Assembly: GCA_002633005.1 (NCBI GenBank)
Contig: NMRA01000029.1
Location: 212,959-276,958, forward strand
Reading direction: 5' to 3'
DNA: 64,000 nt
DNA from: Phoronis australis
Lineage: Eukaryota > Phoronida > Phoronidae
Part shown: one piece after another, positions 14,401 to 26,400 of the stretch
Layout of the letters: every line of letters starts with the position of its first letter
How positions within the stretch are numbered: the first letter of the stretch is position 1
Translations under genes and position numbers: made by a program
Notes under the pieces: model-generated
Told to the model about the DNA's origin: nothing
Seen by the model: the letters and a program-made list of their open reading frames with translations, nothing else
Databases searched by the model: none

Positions 14401-17400
14401 AGTGGTGCCATCTGCTGAGTTTTCACGTATAGTGCACGCCAAAGATAATCAGACGAAATTCTGTTTCCCATGGCAACCTGTCATTCCAGCTGTTGTCATA
14501 GTGAATTATGTCTGCACTCGGCCATCAGGACATAGAATTTTGCATGTATTGGATTCTCATCACAAGAATGTTATGTATTATTTTGTATGGTGACCTTTTA
14601 TGTATACTGTAGTGAGTTTTTCTATTGTAATAAATATTGTATTGTTAGATGCTATGTTGTGTATAATTTGTAAATAATAATGTTGTAGAGAATACTTAAG
14701 CAGATTTGAATTGTGATTGAGAAGGTTTTTCAAGAACATAATCTCTGGTAACATGTAAACCCTCCTTGTTCAGATTTGAATTGTGATTACATTTTTTTCG
14801 TTTACCTTTTATCAAGCCATTTCAGTTAATTCCTCTATTCCTTTCTGAGGATTATTGGTCAAAATGTTTATTCTTCCCAAGTTAGAATCGATTTCCACAC
14901 CCAGCAATATTTGTGAGATAGGGAGCCAGTGAATATATAATGCTTTACGGCGCTTTCTTGGCTTAATTTCATTTAGTGTACTTTGTATTTTTCATAATAA
15001 TCATTTTAAAAAAGAAGAGTCGTAATATAACCAGTTTTTCCCCGTATATCGCCAGGCAACAGTCGTTGCGGAAACGCGCATCACATATGACGAACGAGAA
15101 TTGCTGCAGTTGATACAGGACCACCTGGTGTCACGAGGCCTGACGGAGTCTGCGCGGGCACTCCAGAATGAGGCCAGTCTCCCGACGCGGTGCACGACTC
15201 CACCAGCGCTGCCGCACCCAATCACTCCGCAGATCTACTCATCAGCACAGAAGAATGTAGTGAGTCTGGCCATTAAAAATTTGATTTTGTGGATTTAGTA
15301 TTATGCACAATCTTTACTGGTTGACCAACTCAGTTCATATTACTGTAAGGGATTGTGATGATGGTTTAGACTTTCACACTATTGGCATTTTTACAGTTTT
15401 CCAAGCGGACTGAACATGTCCATGGCAAGCAGTCGGAGGTCAAGATACACATAGCACTTGTGAAATGTTGCAAATCTGGGCCAATGAATTATTATTAGAG
15501 ATTAGTGTTGAAAAGTTTTCAAATTTGGTTTTAATTGCGAAACTTTGTTAGTTTGATGTATGTATTTGACAGAATTTTTTGTCGCCTGATATTTTGTCAG
15601 TTGGAAATTGCGTATAACCTAGAAGGAAGCAAGAGTCTCTTTTCTTTAAAAATCATAAATTGTGCGTGATCATTTGTTTACAGATGAGGCAGACCAGCGT
15701 CGGCACGTCAACCAACTTTGGCACACCTTCTACCTCAGCCACGCCCGGCACCAGTAGCCGTCCGTGCCCCGGGACACCCGGCACCCCACTGGCACCCATC
15801 AAAGTCAACATTATTCAGAGTAAGGCACAATCATCTCCAGCTCTGAACATCTCAGGACCCTCAAAGGTAACGTTTCAGCCGTGTCAAATACATTTATGTG
15901 TTGGATTTTGGTTATGCTCATAACATGTCCTCTGTTCACAACTAGTGATACTATTATTTTGGGACACACATGTGCTTCAATGGCAAGTTAGAAGACATGA
16001 AGACGACTTAAAGTTTCTGTTTTCCAGGAGTTGTTTTATTTTCTCACTTTCCAAGTTGTGGATTTTTGGATTTTCCAAAAGTTCTTGCTTTCTTCAGCTA
16101 TAGCTGCCATTAATGTTATTCTCCGCATGTTTCCACTAGGTGTCTCGTATTAAGACAGGGCGAACACGGTCTGATATGCCATGCATGTACAGTAGTCCAG
16201 GGTGGACCCCCCGACGGGCATTTAAGCGGTCGACGCAGGAGGCGAGCGTGAGTCTAAACAAGATTGTGACAGAATACCTTAAACAGCAGCACGCTCTGTG
16301 TAAGAACCCTGTGGTCACGTGTCCGGTATTCTCACTTCTCGAGTAAGTCACATTGTTGGTGTGTCGTGTTTATAAAAACAACACAATGTTTTCAGTTGCA
16401 TGCGATCTTGTTTTCCTTCTTAGTGAACATTTTTTTACTAAACCACGTGTTGTTCGAGACAAATTGACGTTCCAGATGCCTTGGATGGGGATCGTGAGAT
16501 AATATCTAAAAAATCACTGTATCATGTATGAGGAAGCTTAATTATATCATGAACTTCTCCATACTACTATGGTCACAAAGGCCTGCAGCTTTCACATTGG
16601 TTGCAGGTTTGGATTAAAAGTTGCTTTAAATACTGCACAAGCATTTGACATTAAAAAACCTAAATAAAAACTAGACCACTTGCTTACCTTTGAAATATTC
16701 TTGGCTTCAAAATTTTTCTTACCGTGATATATGTCATGTCATTACCTTGGCTCATTACAATGTAGCTATTGCTGTAACACATAGCCTAGTACTTAATTTA
16801 TGTTGCTGCCAAGAAACAGTTGCAGATCATGCCTCAGACCAGATGAATGTTAGAACTGATGCTATCAAGGCAAAGTCAATTTTAACTGGCTTAACAATCA
16901 TATTTCTTGCTTTCGTGTGACCAACATATGGTGTACAAGAAGATTAATAATTCTTACCTATACTTTAAGTTTTGATGTTTTGAAAATATTTTGTTTCAAA
17001 TCACTTGGTGCACTGTGTCTATGTAATCCTCAGACCCCACCGATGTCCAGACCCCAAACAGTACATTACGGCACCTACCAACATCACGTCCAGGATGTTC
17101 AGGCGATCGGTGAGTGGCAGACTGTAGAATTGATTGGACATTTGAGTTAGGGTTACTATCAGCATCTGCAATTTACAAAAGCAGGAGGTGTGTCCTAGTG
17201 AGTTGAGTGTCTGCCTCTACTACAGTAGTCACCTTATGTTACCAACATGTGTTCTTATGGCACCTATATATTTTTACTAGTTTTATATGATTTTAGTTTA
17301 TTGTGACTATCTTTGTTTAGTACTGTTTTCTGATGTAGCGTCCTTTTGCCTTAATTTGTTAATCCTGTTCTCTTGTACCCCAAAAGGGGTCGTTACATGT

Positions 17401-20400
17401 ATTAGAGAGACGAATATACTCTCTCTAAACTTTCTCGGGTGGTAGGTTTAAATACCACTGAACCCCACTGCTAGACCCTTCAGTCAGGTCTCTAGCTCCT
17501 CAGCTCGGTCTTTATTTCTGTATATATGTAAATTTGTTATACACACACACACANACACATGTATATATGTGTGTGTATTGATAAAACGGTGTTTGATGCA
17601 GTAGGATCGACTAAGCAGCCTGCACACATGATGCAATGTTTATCAGACCACCTGCACCATTTATAAAACGATGGTCACAATGCTAACTTTTTTCTTGTCA
17701 TTAGCGTCGTGACAGAAATCATATAATGATAATGAAAATGGTTTTCTAATATTTTTAAAGCCAGTTCGAAATCACCTTCTGCCAGAAATGATCTGATTAA
17801 GACAAATTGCCATTCTGCAACTGGTTACAATTTGTTTCTTACTCTAGTCTGAAGAAGGAGCAATTTGAGATCAATTTTACAATGGCATGTGACCTAAGTC
17901 AAAAGTTGTGGAGACAGTTGCTTAGCAGCTTCAAACTATATGGTAATAATGCCAGCAGTGGATTATAATAAGTTGGGTCCTCTCTGAAACTTGGAATTAA
18001 TTGTTATTTCTTATCTGAAGCTTTCCTAAGTTTCTATAATTTCCTGAGCATTTGACGAAGCAGTATGCACCAAGTACTTGGAGAAGTTATTGTGTTAGTA
18101 TGTACAAAACCAGTTTGAACAGATAACATGTTCTTAAAAACGTTGCTTTGTTTTCTTGTGTCAGGGTTTTCCAAAGTTTGGTGGGCCGGAGGGTGACCGC
18201 TTTGACAGGAAGTACATCTACAGCAAATTTCGACCAATCAGGTCGTACCGTGACTCTGAGGCTGACGGATGCTTCTCCAGCTGTGCATTCTCGGTAAATG
18301 AACCATTTCATTTTGCAAGTAACTCTCTATTTTTGCCTTCTGGAGTCAGGCTGGCTCGAATGATATGGGAATTCTTCTCTTATTTCGCACAAAAATAATT
18401 GCCAAACGGTCATTTTTTCCATTTTGCAATTTAGGCTGATTGCCTTTTTGCAAATGAGAATTTTAGATGATGTTATTTTATGACATCTACACACCACAAT
18501 CCATGCTTGTTATCGATATTGTTCTTAATCAGATCCTGTATTTTGCGAAGAAATTTAACAAAATATAACTTCACTTGTCGGCCATATTGTGTGAAAGAGC
18601 CGAGTGGCGGAGTGCTTGGATTGGCTACTTCCATCATATTTGCCAGGAGAGGAAGAGTACTTCCTGTGTTTTTTATTTTGTTATTTAGTATTCATTAAAC
18701 TCACGACATTGATTTTCATACATTCTCACTCAAACTCTTTGTATATTTGTCGTATCATCCGTAGATTAACAATAGGGAGGACTGCGAAGAGTAACAGCAA
18801 GAATAATTAATGGCTATAATATTATATCCGTTATTATATAGGAGCATGGGTATAATATTATATGCATTACTAAGTATATGAGAGCATGTTTTCTCACCAG
18901 TGACTTATCAGACGAGGTTGTCTTTAGATGGTTTGCAAGTTATGTTTACACTTGAATCTTTGTACAAACATATTCTAATCTGAACCCAATCTCCTTGTGA
19001 AAAAAGGTCTTATTTGAATTTATCTGGTATGACTTGGTTTGAAACATCACCATGTTAACAACATGCTTTGATGTGACATTTAAATTTTAAAGTTACCATG
19101 TGTGTAAATTCATACTGTCTTTGTGTCATGTCCTGCTGTCTTGATATTACCATCAGTCTGTCTTCATGTGAACTACATGTCTACATGTAAACAACGTGTC
19201 TTCATGTAAACGTGTCCTTCCCCCCCAGGCATGCGAACAGTGGATGATGCTGGGTACTTATGCTGGAGAGTTGAAACTGTACAACATGATCACGGCAGAG
19301 GTTAGCATACAGTTTGTGTCTCAGTTCTTCATTGTGATAATTTAGCTATTTTATGTGAAAATTTTCAATAATACTGGGCTTACAGTATGGTGTGAGGTTG
19401 TAGTGCCTCGCTCGTATCAATGAGGGCAATTTCCAGTGGGAGGCGTGTACTTTCATTGCTAACCTGCAACCAGAGTAGATTTTCTTTTGTGAAGTTGCGA
19501 GAGTGGAAGTTTGCGGTGAATAGGGCAAAACACAAACGAGATATGTTGCAGATTATGCTTTCTGCTTTTAATTTGGCCTGAGTAGTGGCTTTAAACTTGT
19601 GTGATAAAATTTGCCAGTTTTAATAGACTTCTTTGCTTTTTTTGGTAGGTCAATGTCTATGCATCTAATTTCTGAGGTAAATGTAAAATTGCCTGTGTTT
19701 ATATTGTATTAGGTTTACATTCATCACTGTCTACGCTGTGATCACATGCTTACTTGATTGGCTAATCTCTACTTGCAGGAAGCTGGTGCCTACGTGTGTC
19801 ACACGTCTCCAATTAATCACTTACAGCCATCTGCCGTAAGTCTGAGTTCACTACAGCGGAGATTTACATTTACTTACTGCAACTAAGAGTCTTAGGGATC
19901 CTTAACCAAACATTTGGTGTCCAACCAGAAATAATTTTTTGATTACCCAGCAAATGATGTAGCTTAGTCAGACTGGCTCATATCTAGGGAATGATTGTTG
20001 TCGCTATGGATGTCATGTAAAAACTAGGTTGCTATGGCAACCGCTTGTCAAACTAGGAAAAAGTTGTTGTGGATATGAATTTAAATTATCGTAAATTTCT
20101 GTCTGCCATCTTGATAGTTTCATAAAAATCTCGATCAATTACAGTCAAATTCAAGAAATTTGTGGAAACTTCAACTTTTCATTCACTTATGTTGTCGACA
20201 TTATTTGGTGTCGGCTCTTCAGCGTTGTTTCAAGTAAATGTGAAAATAGTCACAGTTTTGCTGCAGGAAAGCCCAGGGCATACATTCACTAAATGGCAGT
20301 TTCAGAACCAAAAGTCACATTCATGAATGCGCCTGGGTGAGTGTTTGGCATAGCTGAATAATACACACCGTGGCATATAGGTACTTCTCTTAAATGGACA

Positions 20401-23400
20401 GTTGCCGGAACTTTCTACTCAATGTCACAGAAGTTTTTGTCGATAGCAAGGGCAACATCAGGTCATGTGGACCAAAGAAGAACAATGTTGTCCAAGATGG
20501 CTGATGCAGACACTGTAGACTCTTCCCTCTGATTTTTTTGTCTATTAGATTCTCATCGTCTGCTCGTTATCTTTTTTAGAACTGTCAGGGCTTCACGTTT
20601 TTGCTGCATGTAATTGATCAGATCACAAGTAGCGACATCTGTAGTCCTGGTGGCTTCGAAAGTGATATTAAAACGAGCAACTTCACCTCTTAGTGGAAAT
20701 CAACATACTGTTCAGAGGATAGATGTAGCAATGATCATATACTTCAAACTGCAATAGGAACATTTTCTTTAGCAACAGGTTGGAAATAAGATTTTTCAAT
20801 TGAAAACATTTCTGATGCCCATTTTATGCAGCACCCTTGGTATATTATTGTTGACAATTGGTGGTGCTTACAGATCAAACAGTGATGTATATTTCAACTG
20901 GAATTTCTTGTCACGTTCTAGATCTGCTATTCATTCTTTTCTTCAGGACGGAATGTTGGTGCTGACGTCATCCAGCTGGGGCACTCCACTTTCTGCCTGT
21001 TGGACCCTTGGCGACGTATTTGATGTTAAGTGCGTACCGTTTCTTTATCTGGACACTGAGGCGTCCATTTTGTGATCTCAATGAATGGAGTGCATAACAC
21101 GTTATTTTTTCGTTATCTTATCACAAGGAGTGAAGTGTAGAAATGCTGCGACTTCTGGGGCCTGTTTCTTAAAGAATATTCTTGGGTTTTTTGTCTTAAC
21201 TTTTGGCTAAAAATCAATCAAGAAAATGAACTAAGGCTGAAAGTCAGAAAATCTGTCCACAAATTGAAGTAAAAGACAGAAAGCCTTAGTTTGCTTATCT
21301 AGAGAGAAAGGCGAGACAAAATTCAACTTTTGGCTGTTTGTAGTCAGATTTCTTATTTTTGGCTAATAGATAAAAGCCAAAAGTCTCATTGAGAGACAGG
21401 CTCTGATGTATGCTTAATATCAAACACTGAGTACATTTACCTATTCAGTGTCTTTTCTATACCCATAGTGTATAGTTCATGTCAAAAGTAATCTGACAAG
21501 ATAATCCGAAATTGTCTGTCGTGACGTCTGGACACGAACAGAATTCTTTTGTCTTCCCAGCCATGTGCCATGACCGGGAATTTACTGGAAAACTAGCAAG
21601 GTAAATCGCTGTTGTTAATGTCCTCAAATTTCATTTCAGGTTAAATTTCGAAGAGGATCACTACGTGGAATTCAGCAAAGTTGCTCAAGACAGGATAGTC
21701 GGCACTAAGGAAGAGACAGCTACTGTGAGTTATTGATCTAGATTATAGTGAAGTGGCCTTTAATTTACCGTTACATTATGTAGAACGAGCAGCCATTCTG
21801 ATTTCACCTCCAGATTGAGCTGGTGCTGAATAACTAAACTGGTCTGTTGATGTTGCTTTTACATAACACGCTTTGCGACTGTGTCTTCCACATATCTGCT
21901 TGTTTGAAAATGCAACTTATGTTTAAGAGCTGCTTTCACTGCCATCTAGTGGTCTTTGTTGGCTGTGTAGTAGGTATTGGCTGGGATTTACTCACTGTAC
22001 AGCAATAATACCTCAGTTGTGACAATCAATTGTTAAAATGGGAAAATGCTTACACACAATGTCAAATTACTATTTGTGCTGTGAACTCCTAATTACAAAC
22101 CGAACACAACTTCCTGCAGATCTATGATGTCACCACCGGACAGACCATACTCACACTGACCGACAAGCGTCAGGCCAACAAGTACACGCGGAACCGTGCC
22201 ACCTTTGACCCATCGGACGACCTTGTGCTCTCAGATGGCGTTTTGTGGGATGTGAACAGTGGCAAGCTGGTGCACAAGTTTGACAAGTTCAACCCGCACG
22301 TGAGCGGCGTGTTCCACCCCATGGGGCTCGAAGTTATCATCAACTCAGAAGTCGTATCTTTTGAAAGTACCTTGTTACGTAAATTGGCTTCCTGTTCTGA
22401 GGAAGAATTTGAGATTGATGAAGTTCCATACTGCAAGTTCTGAGCTAATGAAATTTGTAAATGATTTTGCTATGCAAGCCTATCAGAAGCCAAACTCAAG
22501 TCAAAGGTTAGAGTTCATCCTTTTTTTAAATCAACAGGAAGGTGCTTATGAACGCTTTAATAAACATATTTACCGAAATGTTTACAAAGAAATGTTTCGA
22601 TTAGAACTTAAACTGTCGATTAGAGGGAGGTCAGCGCAAGTCACTGTGTGGCAGGAGTCATGGCCAGGTCTGGTTGACGTAATGTTTTTATTGAATATTT
22701 CCGATTCCAAAATGTGCACGGACCCTTTAATGTTTAAATAGTGGGTGTTAACAAAGGATACACGCATTATCAAAATCAATCACATGCTGAGTAGTGTTAT
22801 GATATGATTATATAAATGTGTAATTCTTAAACCAGTGTGGAATTGTATATCGCAAGCATTTTTAAGTCTGGTCAGCATGCCATCTGTGGCAGAAGTTCCA
22901 GGGTTCGAGTCCCGGTTGGGGCAGAAAAATTTTCTGACTTATATTCATTAAGTCACGTGATGTGGCCACAGGTGGCGTGCTGACCAGACTTAAAAATGTT
23001 TGTGATAATATGATGATAATGATCAGAATGATAATAACGATAATAATTCTGGTGTTCCTTAACCGTGTTGTCAGTGGGACATGCGTACATACAAATTACT
23101 GCACACTGTGCCCGCCTTAGACCAGTGTCAGATTCGGTTCAACAACAGCGGAGACATCATTTATGGTGGTAATTTCATTTACTTTATAGTCACACAGTTT
23201 GAATCACCTTTAGTAGTTTTTTGTTCAAGGAGAATTTCCAAACATGTCATTTATTTACTTTTTGGTTTCGGGCCCCGAACAACCAGATTTCATTTGTGAC
23301 TGGGCAATAGTGTAGTATAAAATTTTTAAGTTAATTAATGTGAAGTTTTCCACACACTTGTCAATTTTATGGTCGAGTGCACATTGTTGGTCTCAAGTTC

Positions 23401-26400
23401 TACTTTTCCTGTGATATTTATTTACCTGTTTTCATTTTATTCCGAGTTTTCTAATCTATGATTAATAACATTACCTCGTGAGATTAAGAATGATGTGCTG
23501 AACTGGCAAGCCTATTGTTGATGCTTTTTCCCCGTCTCCATTCATTTTCTGCTTTTTCATCAATTTTTATTTGCTGCAGTTTGTATATGGGTCAAAATGT
23601 GAGTTGAAGAAAGTGGCTGAGTAATTATTGCATTGACATTTTTTCTGTTCAGAGAATATTTTCTCGCCTTGTTTATCGCATTTGATTCATGTATCATGCT
23701 TTTTCCAAGTGTCATTGAAATCCTTTTGCAATCCTTCTTTACAAATTCATATTAAAATCATTTATGCTAGATGAAGATCGATTCTGTCGAAAATTCTAAC
23801 CACTGTGGATCTTTCCAGCCATCCATCAGGCTGAAGACGATGATCTCCTGTCAGATAACCCCGTCAAGAGCCCGTTTGGATCATCCTTCAGGACGTTTGA
23901 TGCCTCTGACTACAGTAACATTGGTAATTGGTTAAACACTGCTTTTTATAACACTCTTACCTATGTGTAGTTGTTATTGTGTAGTTGTTATTGTGTAGTT
24001 GTTATTGTGTAGTTGTTATTGTGTAGTTGTTATTGTTTTCTGGCTTTCATTATTCATTTTTCTCTGTTACTGTTTTTCGGAGAAAATTTTTCTGAAAAGT
24101 GACTCTTTGTAACAACTGTAACATGAACTCCTTGGCGGTTTTTACTAAGTGAAGTTACTTTTATTAGTTCTTTGCTTTGCCTTTTGTGGAAGATGTTTAA
24201 AGCGAGCTTTTTGTGCTTACAGCCACTATTGACGTTAAAAAGAATATCTACGACTTGTGTACAGACAACACAGATTGTTATCTAGCTGTGATAGAGGTAG
24301 GCGATGGCTTTAGACTGTTTGCTTTGGTTTTAACGTTGTTGTTATACTTACGAATCCTTACATTTACTTACAAGTTATCCAAAACTCTTCGAAAGAGAAC
24401 TTTATGGGTTAGTGTTGGTAAAGTCGGTAATATATTTTTGAGGCAGTGGCAAAGTTTAATTGTATTTTAGGAGGGCAGTTTAGCGCACTCTCAGTTGTGA
24501 GGTTCGAGTTTGAATCATGTTGGCGTGCAAACTCTAAACATTCCACTAATGTCAGTTACATCCTTGTTTTCCATCCTAACTCGAGGACGTGGCAGGAAGT
24601 AAACTGGTGTAAATGTGTTGACGGCCTTCATGGAAAGCTGCATTTTGGTTCGAGGTGTTTCTCGTTGTTGAAGAAATTTTTGATAAATTATGCCAGATTG
24701 ATTGTTGTGAAATGTATGTGTCTCATTACTAGAAAAATGTTGTGAAATGCTCTTTCATAAAAATATGTGTACTGTGAAATTTATATGTTGGTCTTGCATC
24801 ATCAACGTAGTTAGAGTTCTTCAGGGCATGTGATTCATGTAGTTTTTTCACAATTTCCATGACTGATACTGGTTTGATCGGTGACCTGTGTCATTCTCGT
24901 CCCCAGAACACAAAAAACCCCGATAACTTCTCGGAGGAGAGCATCTGTCGGTTGTACGAGGTAGGACGACATAGGGAAGAAGATGAAGAGGTAAGATGGC
25001 TGACTGCACGTGTTGGCAAGTTGATTGGTGCGGACTGGTGGGTGATTTACGACTGGTTAAAGACTTGAAACTTCAATCACGGACGTGTATGGTTTTGTCT
25101 ACCAGGAACTTGAACATTTTACGTCAATTTTAAGCCTGTTTATTTTGAAAAAGGGACATTCGTTAAAAAGTATCATTTAGAAAGCTGTTTCGTCTTGTCT
25201 GGTTTCTGTTACCAGTTGCTTAATGAAAAAGAAGTGGAGAGTCTACTGTTTGTGATTTTGATTTTTAATTAAAGTATTTTTCCGTTAAGTTTTTCGTTAA
25301 GATTGATCCTAGTTTGAAAGGATAGCGTTACATTTTTTACTGCATTTTTGGTCAACTTGGCACATGTTTTGAACTTGGTCTATGTGATTAGGTTTCTAGG
25401 TTATTTTTTGCCTAGTCAAATTCACTGATAAAAATAATGATTATTCCTCAAACCAGAAGTATGTCATGGTGAGTCACCAAGTTCTGGAAATGCCTGTTCG
25501 TCTGAGTAAGCTGTCTTCTCCCTCTCATTTCCATTCCGACAAGTGTGCTCGGTGACCTAGGTGCCACTCAATTTCCTGTCTGCCTGGATTCATAACATTT
25601 CGTTCCTTTATTTGTGCAGTGGGCTTGAAGAAATATTTGTATTAATTTTGTTTTCATAAAAATCGAAAAGAGAGATTCAAAAAGCCTTTCACACTAAGTA
25701 AAATATGCCAAATTGAGCAAAATTGTCTTCACAAAAGGTAACAGTCCTCTTTAATTCCAGAAAGCTTGTTTTAGAGACGAGCAACTTCACCTGGGGCTCT
25801 TAAGGTCATTCTAACTGGTTGAGACCAGGATAGATGTGAAGATGGTTTTACTTGTAAATCCCTTGGCTTGATGATGTTGTGTAGATGAGGCAATGTTCCT
25901 AACCTCGGGAAATTATTCAACTTTGAAATTTTGTACTCCAAAGTTTTAGAACTGAGAATTCATGCAGGATATTTAAAAGGGACCATTTAACCTTTGACCT
26001 TGCTTTGTAATTGCAGGCGGATGAAGAAGAAGAAACCAACATGGAGGATGAGGAAGATGAGGAGGCTTCTGACATTGAGGACATTATATCTCAGGAGGAA
26101 GGTGAGTGATCTGATTGGATAACTTTTGTCTCACCATTGTGCAGCAGACGGCAGTTACGTATATTGGTGTTGGCTGCAGACAGTATTTTGTGTTGTATCT
26201 AGTTGTTTGTTGCAGACAATATTTTTGTGTTCTATCAAAGTATTGGCTGTGAATTAAACAACAGTTTGGTGGATTGGTCTTTGTTGCAGAGGATATTTTG
26301 GTGTCCTGTCCAATTATTGGTTGTGAAGCAGACGACAGTTACGTACATTGGTCTTGGTTGCATACGATAGTGTGGTGTTCTATCCAATTATTGGTTGCGC

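Noticed and set aside
18598-18640. GAGCCGAGTGGCGGAGTG looks tRNA-like.
   Set aside because: No cloverleaf could be closed and no B box follows.
22361-22741. 126-codon open frame on the plus strand after DCAF1 exon 27.
   Set aside because: It lies inside the intron between the two WDxR exons, matches no DCAF1 sequence and nothing else I recognise.
22880-22925. GGTTCGAGTCCCGG looks like the T-arm of a tRNA.
   Set aside because: No A box, anticodon arm or complete acceptor stem; the 5' side is the arm of an inverted repeat. Treated as a motif within the fold-back element.
23965-24034. Regular short repeats considered as a CRISPR-like array.
   Set aside because: Pure 14-bp tandem repeat without spacers in a eukaryotic intron.
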